DNA of 64,000 bases, from the NCBI RefSeq assembly GCF_000739995.1, contig NZ_BBJX01000005.1:62001-126000 (forward strand). The letters are read 5' to 3'. The stretch is from Comamonas granuli NBRC 101663 (GTDB lineage: Bacteria; Pseudomonadota; Gammaproteobacteria; Burkholderiales; Burkholderiaceae_C). The translations under genes were made by a program, and so were the position numbers. Each line of letters starts with the position of its first letter. The first letter of the stretch is position 1. The notes under the pieces were generated by a model that had not been told where the DNA came from, searched no databases, and worked only from the letters and a program-made list of their open reading frames with translations. Positions 1 through 8,222 of this stretch are shown piece after piece.

Positions 1-1727
1 AGGGGTTCAAGCGCGATGCCGTCGATCAGGTCCACGGGGTCGAGCACGTTGCCTTCGCTCTTGCTCATCTTCTTGCCCTGCGCGTCCAGCACCAGGCCGT
101 GGATGTACACATGCTTGAACGGCACGCGGCCCGTGAAGTGCGTGGTCATCATGATCATCCGGGCGACCCAGAAGAAGATGATGTCGTAGCCCGTCACCAG
201 CACGCTGCTGGGCAGGTAGAGGTTGTAGTCGTCGGTGGCCGCGTCGCCCTGCTCGGGCCAGCCCATGGTGGAAAACGGCACGAGGGCGCTGGAGTACCAG
301 GTGTCGAGCACGTCCTCGTCGCGCGTGAGCGTTTTGCCCGGCGCCTGGGCCTGTGCCTCGGCCTCGTTGCGCGCCACGTAGACTTGGCCGTCCTCGTCGT
401 ACCAGGCCGGAATCTGGTGGCCCCACCAGAGCTGGCGCGAGATGCACCAGTCCTGGATGTTGTTCATCCACTGGTTGTAGGTGTTCACCCAGTTCTCGGG
501 CACGAAGCTCACCTGGCCGCTGGCCACGGCGGCTATGGCCTTCTGCGCGATGGATTTGCCCGTGGCATCGCCGGCGCCCACCTTGTTCATGGCCACGAAC
601 CACTGGTCCGTCAGCATGGGCTCGATCACCTGGCCGGTGCGCGTGCAGATGGGCACCATGAGCTTGTGCTTCTTGGTCTCGACCAGCAGGCCCAGGGCTT
701 CGAGGTCGGCCACCACGGCCTTGCGGGCGGCGAAGCGGTCCATGCCGCGGTATTTTTCCGGCGCGTTGTCGTTCACCGTGGCCTGCAGCGTGAGCACGCA
801 GATCATGGGCAACTGGTGGCGCTGGCCCACGGCATAGTCGTTCTGGTCGTGCGCGGGCGTGACCTTGACCACGCCGGTGCCGAATTCCTTGTCCACATAG
901 GCGTCGGCAATCACCGGGATCTCGCGGTCGCACAGCGGCAGCCTGACCTTCTGGCCGATCAGGTGCTGGTAGCGCTCATCCTCGGGGTGCACCATCACGG
1001 CCACGTCGCCCAGCATGGTCTCGGGGCGCGTGGTGGCCACCACGAGCTGGCCACTTCCATCAGCCAGCGGGTAGGCGATGTGCCACAGCGAGCCGTCCTT
1101 CTCCTCGTTCTCGACTTCCAGGTCGGACACGGCGGACTGCAGCTTGGGGTCCCAGTTCACCAGGCGCTTGCCGCGGTAGATCAGGCCCTGCTGGTACAGG
1201 CGCACGAAGGTCTCGGTCACCACCTGGGAGAGCTTGTCGTCCATGGTGAAGTACTCGCGGCTCCAGTCCACGCTGTCGCCCATGCGGCGCATCTGCGTGG
1301 TGATGGTGTTGCCCGACTTTTCCTTCCACTCCCACACCTTGGCGACGAAATTCTTGCGTCCCAGGTCATGGCGGCTCACGCCCTGCTCCTGCAACTGGCG
1401 CTCCACCACGATCTGCGTGGCGATGCCTGCGTGGTCGGTGCCCGGCACCCAGGCCGTGTTGCAGCCCTTCATGCGGTGGTAGCGCGTGAGGCTGTCCATG
1501 ATGGTCTGGTTGAACGCATGGCCCATGTGCAGCGTGCCCGTCACGTTGGGCGGCGGCAACTGGATGCAGAACGCGGGCTGGCTGGCATCGGGCTGGCCGC
1601 TGCCGCGCACGCCGGCGGTGCCGTAGCCGCGCCGCTCCCACTCGGGGCCCCAGTGGGCCTCCAGCTGCGCGGGCTCGAAGGACTTGGACAGGGATTGCAG
1701 GCCGGGTTGCTGGACGGAATCGGTCAT
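1..1727 (-). CDS. valS: Valyl-tRNA synthetase, 5' part (runs off the window)
   Basis: Charges tRNA-Val in the cytoplasm (class I aminoacyl-tRNA synthetase). The frame is open from ATG 1727 to the window edge and gives about 575 of the usual roughly 950 residues. The class I HIGH motif appears as HMGH at residues 67-70 after PPPNVTG, and KMSKS is at residues 553-557 (positions 57-71), both typical of ValRS. The editing-domain segment with [10 protein letters not shown] and [12 protein letters not shown] lies between them. The anticodon-binding domain is outside the window. A weak promoter with a TAAAAT -10 (1809-1814, minus strand) lies about 80 bases upstream of the ATG. No T-box or valine-rich leader is visible. 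Truncation is due only to the window edge. Confidence 0.97.
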   Translation of the reverse strand, partial: MTDSVQQPGLQSLSKSFEPAQLEAHWGPEWERRGYGTAGVRGSGQPDASQPAFCIQLPPPNVTGTLHMGHAFNQTIMDSLTRYHRMKGCNTAWVPGTDHAGIATQIVVERQLQEQGVSRHDLGRKNFVAKVWEWKEKSGNTITTQMRRMGDSVDWSREYFTMDDKLSQVVTETFVRLYQQGLIYRGKRLVNWDPKLQSAVSDLEVENEEKDGSLWHIAYPLADGSGQLVVATTRPETMLGDVAVMVHPEDERYQHLIGQKVRLPLCDREIPVIADAYVDKEFGTGVVKVTPAHDQNDYAVGQRHQLPMICVLTLQATVNDNAPEKYRGMDRFAARKAVVADLEALGLLVETKKHKLMVPICTRTGQVIEPMLTDQWFVAMNKVGAGDATGKSIAQKAIAAVASGQVSFVPENWVNTYNQWMNNIQDWCISRQLWWGHQIPAWYDEDGQVYVARNEAEAQAQAPGKTLTRDEDVLDTWYSSALVPFSTMGWPEQGDAATDDYNLYLPSSVLVTGYDIIFFWVARMIMMTTHFTGRVPFKHVYIHGLVLDAQGKKMSKSEGNVLDPVDLIDGIALEP

Positions 1728-1978
1728 GGGTGCGCTGGTGGGTCAAGAGCAACAGCATCTCTCGGGACGCTGTTGGGCCACTGGGCGTGGCGGGATAGGG
1801 AGCCTGCGATTTTAAGCGAAGGCCCCGGTGGCCAATGTGCCGCGAGCAGCGCGTGGAAGCGGCGCCGGGCTGCCTGGTGCGTCGTGCTCAGGAGGCCGCA
1901 GCGCCGGGCCCGGCGGGGCGGCGGTCAGCGAGGCGCTATCTCGTGCACAGCGCCATGGCATGCGGGTCCGCCGCTGCG

Positions 1979-2010
1979 CAAAAAAACCCGCCGTCCCGGA
2001 GGGCGGCGGG
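1979..2010 (-). terminator. Intrinsic terminator after the YceI/b561 genes
   Basis: On the minus strand a 7-bp GC stem (CCCGCCG/CGGCGGG, 1987-2010) is followed by seven Ts. It lies just past the stop codon of the first YceI gene and separates that transcription unit from valS. Confidence 0.85.
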
Positions 2011-2033
2011 TTGCCGTGCGGTGCGGCCGGTGC

Positions 2034-2609
2034 TTACTGCTTGACGGCCTCGATCTGGGCGATCAGGCGCACGTTCTTGGCAAATCCCCAGTCGATGCCG
2101 TAATTCATGCCCCACTGCGTGCGGTCGATGGTGGCCTCGAAGTCGCCGCCGCAGACCTCGCGCTTGAGCATGGGGCTTTGGTAGCAGTTGAACTGGTTGG
2201 CCTTGAAGGTCACGGGCGCGGTCTTGCCCAGCAGCGTGAGCTGGCCCGTCACTTCCGTCACCTTGTCGCCGTTGAACACGAACTTGTCGGACACGAAGCT
2301 GATCTTCGGGTGCTGGGCGGCGTTGAACAGGTCGGCGCTCTGCAGGTGCTTGTCGAAGGACGGCGTGCCGGTGTTGATCGACGTGGCATCGAAACTGATC
2401 TCCACCTTGCCGGCCTTGCCTGCGCGGTCGAACTGCACGCTGCCTTCCTTCTTGTCGAAGCGGCCGCGGTTCACGGCGGCGCCGAAGTGGTTGATCTCGA
2501 AGGTGACGAAGGTGTGCGTCGGGTCGATGGCGTAGGCGGCCGTCTCGGCGTGGGCGATGCTGCTGCCCAGGGTGGCGGCTGCGGCCAGGGCGAGGAGGGA
2601 AATGCGCAT
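2034..2609 (-). CDS. YceI-family periplasmic lipid-binding protein
   Basis: 191-residue secreted protein of the YceI family, a lipocalin-like beta-barrel that binds isoprenoid or other amphiphilic ligands in the periplasm. The N-terminus is a Sec signal peptide (hydrophobic core, AHA cleavage site about residue 21). The mature part shows the family pattern: YAIDPTHTFVTFEI, then a repeated strand pattern with SADLFNAAQHPKISF and VTGQLTLLGKTAPV, and a C-terminal WGMNYGIDWGFAKNV block. ATG 2609 was chosen over an upstream in-frame start because AGGAGA sits 6 bases upstream and the signal peptide begins there. It lies downstream of a YceI paralogue and a cytochrome b561 gene on the same strand, a common pairing. 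The ligand cannot be told from the sequence. Confidence 0.93.
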   Translation of the reverse strand: MRISLLALAAAATLGSSIAHAETAAYAIDPTHTFVTFEINHFGAAVNRGRFDKKEGSVQFDRAGKAGKVEISFDATSINTGTPSFDKHLQSADLFNAAQHPKISFVSDKFVFNGDKVTEVTGQLTLLGKTAPVTFKANQFNCYQSPMLKREVCGGDFEATIDRTQWGMNYGIDWGFAKNVRLIAQIEAVKQ

Positions 2610-2667
2610 GGGAAGTCTCCTGAAGAAAAAGAACAAAGGGAACAGGGGGAAAAAGGTCGGGGGCCGG

Positions 2668-3243
2668 TCAGAGCTTGCCCACGCCCGTGAGCACGAGCGA
2701 GAACTTCACCTGCACCTCGTCGGCCACCATGGAGGTGTCGGCCCATTCGCCGTCGCCGATCTTGAAGGCCAGGCGCTTGAGCGGCAGGCTGCCCGTGGCG
2801 GTCGTGGTGCTGCCCGACTGGGCGAGCTGCACGGGGACGTTCACGTCCACCGCCGTGCCCTTGATGGTGAGCTTGCCCGCCACATCGAACTTGCCACCGC
2901 CCAGCGCCTTGATGCTGGAGGACTCGAAGGTGGCTTGCGGGAACTGGACCACGTTGAACCAGACCGGCTTGGGCAGCTCGGCGTCGGTCTCGCGCGCGCC
3001 CATGGTGGCGCTGCCGGTGTCCACCGTGAAGCGGATGCGGCTGCTGGCCAGCTTGGCGGGGTCGAAGGCGACCTGGGCGTCGAACTTCTTGAACTGGCCC
3101 TGCAGGGGCACGCCCATTTGCTTGGCCGTGAAGCTGACGCTGCTTTGCGCTGCGACGAGCTGCTGCTGGGCCAGGGCGGGCAGGCAGGCGCCGAACGCGG
3201 CGGCAGCCGCCAGGGTGGGGAGGAAGGTGCGCAATGGAAGCAT
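2668..3243 (-). CDS. Second YceI-family periplasmic protein
   Basis: 191 residues, paralogue of the neighbouring downstream gene but clearly diverged. A Sec signal peptide ends near LPALAQ (about residue 22). The body carries the YceI strand pattern, with SVSFTAKQMG, PVWFNVVQFPQATF and GKLTIKGTAVDVNVPV. The start ATG 3243 is 28 bases past the stop of the cytochrome b561 gene. It has no strong Shine-Dalgarno sequence, so translation may depend on coupling to the upstream gene. In bacteria, YceI and cytochrome b561 genes are often adjacent or fused, which suggests a shared role with membrane quinones; that is inference. Confidence 0.9.
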   Translation of the reverse strand: MLPLRTFLPTLAAAAAFGACLPALAQQQLVAAQSSVSFTAKQMGVPLQGQFKKFDAQVAFDPAKLASSRIRFTVDTGSATMGARETDAELPKPVWFNVVQFPQATFESSSIKALGGGKFDVAGKLTIKGTAVDVNVPVQLAQSGSTTTATGSLPLKRLAFKIGDGEWADTSMVADEVQVKFSLVLTGVGKL

Positions 3244-3271
3244 GGCGGTGGTCAGGAGCAGGCAAGGAAAA

Positions 3272-3826
3272 TCAACGGCCGGGCAGCATGCGGGCCAGCA
3301 GGCCGTCGCGGTCCACCCAGTGGTGCTTGAGCGCGGCGGCGACATGCGCCAGCACCAGCAGCGCCAGCGACATGGCCAGCACGCGGTGGCCGATCTGGAG
3401 GGCGTCGGCCAGCGTCTTGCTCACGGGCACGAAGTCGGGCAGGGCGATGCGGCCGAACCACACGACGGGAAAGCCCGCGGCCGAGCTGTAGGCCCAGCCC
3501 GCCAGCGGCACGGCAAAGAACAGCAGGTACATGAGCACATGCGTGCCCTGGTGGGCCTGGCGCTGCCAGCCCGGCATGGCCTGCAGCACGCTGGCCGGCA
3601 GCGGGGGCGCAGGGCGCGCCAGGCGCCACAGCAGGCGCACGAGCGAGAGCGCCAGCACGGTGATGCCCGCCCATTTGTGCCAGTTGTAGAGCTTGAGGCG
3701 CTGGGGCGATACCGGCAGGTCCACCATGTAGACGCCGACGCCAAACATGGCGATCAGCATCAGCGCCAGCAGCCAGTGCAGGGCGATGGCAAGACCATCG
3801 TAGCGAGCGGAAGGTGTCGGGGCCAT
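3272..3826 (-). CDS. Cytochrome b561 family membrane protein
   Basis: 184-residue integral membrane protein of the prokaryotic CybB (cytochrome b561) family, a di-haem four-helix protein that oxidises quinol. Four hydrophobic segments are visible. Histidines sit where haem ligands are expected: ALHWLLA in helix 1, NWHKWAG before helix 2, GTHVLMY in helix 3, and GHRVLAM with AHVAAALKHH in helix 4. ATG 3826 is preferred to an in-frame start at 3910 because family members begin just before the first helix and a GGAGGAG-like stretch lies upstream. It is first in a three-gene unit with two YceI genes. Confidence 0.9.
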   Translation of the reverse strand: MAPTPSARYDGLAIALHWLLALMLIAMFGVGVYMVDLPVSPQRLKLYNWHKWAGITVLALSLVRLLWRLARPAPPLPASVLQAMPGWQRQAHQGTHVLMYLLFFAVPLAGWAYSSAAGFPVVWFGRIALPDFVPVSKTLADALQIGHRVLAMSLALLVLAHVAAALKHHWVDRDGLLARMLPGR

Positions 3827-3915
3827 GGTGCAGTCCGGTGGAGGAGAAAACCCGCATTGCGGTGCGGGAACCAGGCCAGTGTAGAGGTCTGACCCTTCAC
3901 GAAGTTTCAAGCGAA

Positions 3916-3932
3916 TTGACGTTGATCGTCAA
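3916..3932. promoter_or_regulatory. Inverted repeat upstream of the b561-yceI unit
   Basis: TTGACG-N5-CGTCAA dyad about 90 bases upstream of the cytochrome b561 start, in an AT-rich patch unlike the surroundings. It may be an operator or part of a promoter. No matching -10 box was clear. Confidence 0.3.
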
Positions 3933-4008
3933 AAAAGTTGAATTCATGGGCTCCGCCCGCCGCAGCCCGGCGCGGCCGGAGGCGCTGACGCGGCCGGATG
4001 CGGGGGGC

Positions 4009-5283
4009 TCAGCGCGCCAGCGCCGCCTGCTTCCAGGCGTGGGCGGCGGCGGCCGCGTCGTTGCGCTGCTCGGCCAGCTCGGCCAGCGTGCGCCAGGCCC
4101 GGCGCTGCAGACCGGCGTCGTGCAGTTGCGGCGCCGCCTGGGTCAGCAACTGCTGGGCCTTGCCCCAGAGCTGGCGCTGCACGCAGGCCATGCCGGCCAG
4201 GTACTGCAGGTGCGCGTCGCGCGGGTTGGCCTGCTGGGCGGCTTCGATGCGTGCGAGCCAGGCGGCGTCCAGGCCGGCCAGCGCCGACTCCAGCGCCGCG
4301 ATCAGGCGCTGCCCCTGCGGCTGCGCGAGCGCGCCGGGCAGCTCCACCGCCTGCTGCCATACCGGCAGCAGCCATTGGCGCACCTGCGCGCCGTCGCCGC
4401 CCAGCAGCGCCAGGCGCTGCGCCGCGTGGACGGCGATGTCGGGCATGGCGCGGTCCTGCGCGTCCAGCGCGAGCCAGGCGGCCTGCAGTTGGGCCGGGTC
4501 GTGCGCCTGGTTGAGCAGCTCGATCGCCAGGCCGCGCACCAGGCTGCGCGCGGCGTCGCTGGAGAAGGCGCGGTGCTTGCCGAGCAGGCGCGCCGTGTCC
4601 AGTGCCTCGCGCGTGCGCCCGGCCAGGCGGCTGGCCTTGAGGCGGATGCGCAGCGCCAGGGTGCGCCGTGCCGCGCCCTGGGGCAACTCGGCCAGGCGCT
4701 CGAGCGCGCCCTCGGCGTCGCGGTCGTCCAGGCTCCAGCGCGCGGCGCGCAGTTGCGCACCCTCCAGCAGCTCCTGGGTTCCGTGGCGGCGCGCGCGCGC
4801 CTGGCCCAGCGCCTGCTCCAGGTAGGCGTCGCGCAGCTTGCCGTCCTGCAGGGCGTGTGAGGTCTCGGCCGCCACCATGTGCGCCAGGGCGCGCAACTGG
4901 GGCCCGTAGGGCGGCGCCTTGCCTTCGGCGTGCAGGCCCTGTTCTTGCTCCAGCGCGGCAAGCGCGGCCTTGCGTGCGCGCAGAAAGCGCCCGCCCAGCA
5001 TTTGCACGAAGGCGTCGAGCAGGGCGGCGTGCATGGCGCGCTCACGCTGCTGCAGGCGCCAGCGGCGCGCCTGGCGCGGCAGTTCGAGCAGCGCGCCCAG
5101 GGCGCGCAGGGCCGCGTGCAGGGTGACGAAGCCCAGGGCCAGCAGCACGAGCACCAGGTTGAGCGAGAGGTCCACGCGCCAGGGCGGCCAGAACAGCGTC
5201 ACCGTGCCCTGGTTGTTGCCGGCGAACAGGGCCACGGCCACGGCCGTCGCGAACAGTGCCAGGAGCCAGAGGGTTGCGCGCAT
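4009..5283 (-). CDS. hemY: HemY-like TPR membrane protein
   Basis: 424-residue inner-membrane protein of the proteobacterial HemY family, encoded at the end of the haem cluster (this is not protoporphyrinogen oxidase HemY of Gram-positives). Two N-terminal hydrophobic segments (about residues 3-20 and 39-60) flank the short GNNQGTVTLFWPPW periplasmic loop typical of the HemY_N domain. The rest is alpha-helical, Ala/Leu-rich and TPR-like. It lies 24 bases after hemX on the same strand. Its exact role in tetrapyrrole metabolism is unsettled; proposals include organising haem enzymes at the membrane. Confidence 0.92.
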   Translation of the reverse strand: MRATLWLLALFATAVAVALFAGNNQGTVTLFWPPWRVDLSLNLVLVLLALGFVTLHAALRALGALLELPRQARRWRLQQRERAMHAALLDAFVQMLGGRFLRARKAALAALEQEQGLHAEGKAPPYGPQLRALAHMVAAETSHALQDGKLRDAYLEQALGQARARRHGTQELLEGAQLRAARWSLDDRDAEGALERLAELPQGAARRTLALRIRLKASRLAGRTREALDTARLLGKHRAFSSDAARSLVRGLAIELLNQAHDPAQLQAAWLALDAQDRAMPDIAVHAAQRLALLGGDGAQVRQWLLPVWQQAVELPGALAQPQGQRLIAALESALAGLDAAWLARIEAAQQANPRDAHLQYLAGMACVQRQLWGKAQQLLTQAAPQLHDAGLQRRAWRTLAELAEQRNDAAAAAHAWKQAALAR

Positions 5284-5307
5284 CGGGGTCGCTTTCCGGG
5301 AGGGCGC

Positions 5308-6390
5308 TCAGCGCCCGGCGGCGGCCGTGGCCAGCGCCGCGAGGGTCTCGTCGGGCCGCGGCAGCTCGGCCACCTTCATGGAGGCCTGCACCTGCTGCAG
5401 CGCCGTCGCGGCGGCCTGGGTGCGGCGCGCGGCGGGGTCGAAATAGCGGTTGAGCGCGTTGGTGGCGGCCTGCAGGTCGGCGCGTGCCGAGTCGAACTGC
5501 CGCGCCAGGATGCCCATGCGCGCATTGAGCAGCTTGAGCTTGAGGTTTTCGCGCAGGAAGAAGGCCTGCTCCGGCGCCAGCAGCACGGCTTCGGGCCGTT
5601 CGATGCGGCTCACGCGCACCAGGCCGCGGGCCTCGTCGAGCACCACGTCCAGGGCGCGCTGCAGCCAGGCCAGCCAGACGCTGTCCTGCGCGGCGCTGGT
5701 GCTGGCGGCCGGGGCCTGGCCCGACAGGCGCCGCACGGCGCTGGCCTGGGCCACGGCGTTGAGCAGGGGCAGCTCGTCGGTCTGGCGCACGAGGTCGTCG
5801 AGCCGGGCGAGCAGGCCCGCGGTGTCGGTGACGCTGGCGCCGCCCACGCGCTCGAGGTCGTGCGCGATGGCGCGCTGCACTGGCGCCAGGCGCGGCTGGG
5901 CGGCGCGCTCGATGCGCTGCTGCGCGCTCTTGAGCGCGGCCACCAGCGGCTCCAGGCTGCCGGTGAGCTGGGCCTGCTGCTGGGCCAGGCGCAGGCCCGA
6001 TTCGATGTCCACCACGAGGTTTTCGTCGCGCGAGCGCGAGAGGCTTTGCATCAGCTCCTCGAGCTGCGCGCGCTGCAGGGCGACTTCGTTGACACGCGCC
6101 TCCTGCACGGCCAGCCGGGCCGCGGCCTCGGTGACCTGCTCCTGCGCCTGCCGCGCGAGGGTGCGTGCCTCTATGGCCTGGGTGCCGGCGTCCTGGCTCT
6201 GGCGCGCGAGCTGCTCCTGGATATGGCCCAGCTTTTGCCACAGCAGCACGCTGCTGGCCAGGCCCGCGGCGGCGGCGGTGGCGGTCACGGCCAGCAGCAG
6301 GCGCCCGGCGCCTGCGGCGGGCGCAGCCGCGGGTGGCGCCGCGGTGGCAGCGGCGGCGTCTGCGGGCGCGGACTCGGGGACGGAACTCAT
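5308..6390 (-). CDS. hemX: HemX-like membrane protein
   Basis: 360-residue protein of the proteobacterial HemX family, often annotated as uroporphyrin-III C-methyltransferase although the methylase motifs are absent here. An Ala/Pro-rich cytoplasmic N-terminus is followed by one membrane helix (about residues 30-50) and a long coiled-coil/helical domain rich in Gln, Glu and Ala with repeated LARQ/QAQ stretches. Its ATG overlaps the hemD stop by four bases (ATGA, 6387-6390), indicating translational coupling. A longer frame runs upstream into hemD but is antiparallel noise of the overlapping gene, so ATG 6390 is the start. Confidence 0.9.
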   Translation of the reverse strand: MSSVPESAPADAAAATAAPPAAAPAAGAGRLLLAVTATAAAAGLASSVLLWQKLGHIQEQLARQSQDAGTQAIEARTLARQAQEQVTEAAARLAVQEARVNEVALQRAQLEELMQSLSRSRDENLVVDIESGLRLAQQQAQLTGSLEPLVAALKSAQQRIERAAQPRLAPVQRAIAHDLERVGGASVTDTAGLLARLDDLVRQTDELPLLNAVAQASAVRRLSGQAPAASTSAAQDSVWLAWLQRALDVVLDEARGLVRVSRIERPEAVLLAPEQAFFLRENLKLKLLNARMGILARQFDSARADLQAATNALNRYFDPAARRTQAAATALQQVQASMKVAELPRPDETLAALATAAAGR

Positions 6391-7184
6391 GGCAGGGATT
6401 CTATCGACGCCAGCACATCGCGCAGGGCCGGGCGGCATTCGTGCACGCTGCCAAACCCCGCGGCCCGGGCCGCCTGGGCGATGCGCGGGTGCGTGGCCAG
6501 CGCGCGCGCGCCGTGCCAGTCCTGGCCGGGCAGGGCGGCGCGCAGGTGGTCCACGGCCTGGGAGCTGCTCAGCAGCCAGAGCGCGCCGTTGTCCGCGGCC
6601 TCCTGGGCCTGGCGGCGCTGCGCCGCGTCCCACTGGGGCGCGGAGCGCGTGTAGGCGACGGTGAAGTCCACCTCCCCGCCGGTGGCCCGGATCTGCCGGG
6701 CCAGCCAGTCGCGCCCCGTGCCTTCTTCTGCGGCGCCCGCCTCGGTGCCGCGCACGATGAGCACGCGCGTGCCCGGCCCCACCTGCCCGGCCACCTGGGG
6801 CCACAGGGCTTCGGAGTCGAATTGCGTGGCGTCGGCGGCCGGGGTGTCGATGCGCGCGCCGTCCACCCCCAGGGCGCGCAGGGCCCGGGCGGTGCCGGGG
6901 CCGGGCGACCATACTCTTGATTTGATAGCGTCTTGCGCTTTCCGGGAAAGGGCTAGAGCCGTTTTTTCATCAAAAAAATGCTGGGCGGCATTGCTGCTCA
7001 CGACCATGACGGCGCCGTAGGCGCCTTGCTGCACGCGCGCGCGCGCCTGCGCCAGCGCAGCAGGGTCGGCGGGCGGGCCGATGGCGATCAGCGGCAGCGC
7101 GCAGGCGTCGATGCCGTGCGCGCGCAATTGCTCCGCCCACTGCAGCGCCTCGCGCTCGGGCCGGGTGACGATGACGCGGGCCAT
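6387..7184 (-). CDS. hemD: Uroporphyrinogen-III synthase
   Basis: Cyclises hydroxymethylbilane to uroporphyrinogen III, the branch-point tetrapyrrole. 265 residues, the usual size. It starts VIVTRPE, characteristic of the family, and has SSNAAQHFF and a [10 protein letters not shown] motif in the first domain, with VLIVRG and [11 protein letters not shown] in the second. The sequence is poorly conserved in this family, and the call is supported by the position between hemC and hemX. Part of the gene (6911-6969) matches the interspersed hairpin repeat of this genome and encodes the loop just before [10 protein letters not shown]. The frame is kept. Confidence 0.93.
   Translation of the reverse strand: MARVIVTRPEREALQWAEQLRAHGIDACALPLIAIGPPADPAALAQARARVQQGAYGAVMVVSSNAAQHFFDEKTALALSRKAQDAIKSRVWSPGPGTARALRALGVDGARIDTPAADATQFDSEALWPQVAGQVGPGTRVLIVRGTEAGAAEEGTGRDWLARQIRATGGEVDFTVAYTRSAPQWDAAQRRQAQEAADNGALWLLSSSQAVDHLRAALPGQDWHGARALATHPRIAQAARAAGFGSVHECRPALRDVLASIESLP
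6911..6969. repeat. Interspersed hairpin repeat, copy A (inside hemD)
   Basis: Plus-oriented copy: a GATAGC block, TTGCGCTT, a partly degenerate second arm AAAGGGCTAGAGCC, then a T6 run. It sits in frame within hemD, in a variable loop between two conserved segments. Confidence 0.65.
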
Positions 7185-7196
7185 GCGGCGCGGGGC

Positions 7197-8123
7197 TCAG
7201 CCGGTGGCGCCGCCGGCGCGCAGCTGCTGCGCGGCCTGCCGGCCCAGGGCGTCGGCCTGCTCCAGCGTGCTGCAGGGGCCCTGGGCGCTGGTGCGCACCA
7301 GGCCGACGCGGCCCTCGGGGTCGCCCCAGGCGGCGGCGATGTGCAACTGGCCGCCTTCGAGGCGCGCGTGCGCGGCCAGCGGCATGGAGCAACTGCCGCC
7401 CATGCTGCGGCTGACGGCGCGCTCGGCGGTCACGGTGATCCAGGTGGGCAGGTGGGCCAGCGGTGCCAGGGCGTCCACCAGGTCCTGGCGGTCGGCGCGC
7501 ACCTCGATGCCCAGGGCGCCCTGGCCGGCGGCGGGCAGCATCTCGGTGGTGGAGAACTCGGCGCGGATGCGCGCGCCCAGGCCCAAGCGCTTCAAGCCCG
7601 CGGCCGCCAGCACAATGGCGTCGTACTGGCCTTCGTCGAGCTTGCGCAGGCGCGTGTCGAGGTTGCCGCGCAGCGGCTCGATCTTCAGGTCGGGGCGCAG
7701 CGCGTGCAGCAGCACCTGGCGGCGCAGGCTGGACGTGCCGACCACGGCGCCCTGGGGCAGGGCGTCCAGGCTGGCGTAGCGTGGCGAGACGAAGGCGTCG
7801 CGCGGGTCTTCGCGCTCCATCACGCAGGCCAGGGTGAAGCCCTCCGGCAGCTCCATGGGCACGTCCTTGAGCGAGTGCACGGCGATGTGCGCGCGCCCGT
7901 CGTGCAGGGCGGTTTCCAGCTCCTTGACGAACAGGCCCTTGCCGCCGACCTTGCTCAGGGAGCGGTCCAGGATCTGGTCGCCAAGCGTGGTCATGCCCAG
8001 CAGCGCCACGCTGTGCCCGCGCGCGCGCAGCAGGGCCTGCACATGTTCGGCCTGCCACAGGGCCAGGCGGCTCTCGCGGGTGGCAATCACGATGGGAAGC
8101 GGGGAGGGGCTGGGAGTCGTCAT
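7197..8123 (-). CDS. hemC: Hydroxymethylbilane synthase (porphobilinogen deaminase)
   Basis: Polymerises four porphobilinogen units into hydroxymethylbilane using a covalent dipyrromethane cofactor. 308 residues, standard length. Visible motifs: [13 protein letters not shown] near the N-terminus, [47 protein letters not shown], and the cofactor-binding cysteine in GGSCSMP (Cys245). First gene of the minus-strand hemC-hemD-hemX-hemY run; the gap to hemD is 12 bases. It is transcribed divergently from ppc across a 99-bp region with a symmetric -10-like element. Confidence 0.98.
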   Translation of the reverse strand: MTTPSPSPLPIVIATRESRLALWQAEHVQALLRARGHSVALLGMTTLGDQILDRSLSKVGGKGLFVKELETALHDGRAHIAVHSLKDVPMELPEGFTLACVMEREDPRDAFVSPRYASLDALPQGAVVGTSSLRRQVLLHALRPDLKIEPLRGNLDTRLRKLDEGQYDAIVLAAAGLKRLGLGARIRAEFSTTEMLPAAGQGALGIEVRADRQDLVDALAPLAHLPTWITVTAERAVSRSMGGSCSMPLAAHARLEGGQLHIAAAWGDPEGRVGLVRTSAQGPCSTLEQADALGRQAAQQLRAGGATG

Positions 8124-8153
8124 GCGGGTGCGCCAGGAGAAAAGCAGCCCGGG

Positions 8154-8163
8154 ATGCTAGCAT
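8154..8163. promoter_or_regulatory. Symmetric -10 element between hemC and ppc
   Basis: The self-complementary decamer ATGCTAGCAT can be read on either strand as an extended -10 (TGC-TAGCAT). It is the only promoter-like sequence in the 99-bp gap between hemC (minus) and ppc (plus). No good -35 is visible on either side. Confidence 0.4.
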
Positions 8164-8222
8164 GCTGCGCCGCAACAGATGCGCCCGGCGTCTGCTCTGC
8201 GCCATCCCAGGAGACCATCGCA

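Noticed and set aside
1700-1758. Leu-rich MLLLLTHQ frame just upstream of valS as a leader peptide
   Set aside because: It has leucine rather than valine codons, overlaps valS out of frame for over 100 codons and is not followed by a terminator.
99-2690. 863-codon plus-strand frame opposite valS and yceI
   Set aside because: Mirror of valS codon bias; HMGH and KMSKS on the minus strand settle the coding strand.
6978-8222. A 415-codon upstream extension of the ppc frame, giving a 1353-residue open frame
   Set aside because: It is antisense to hemD and hemC, which are unmistakable. PEPC homologues start near GTG 8223, which has its own ribosome-binding site. Long antisense frames are expected at this GC content.
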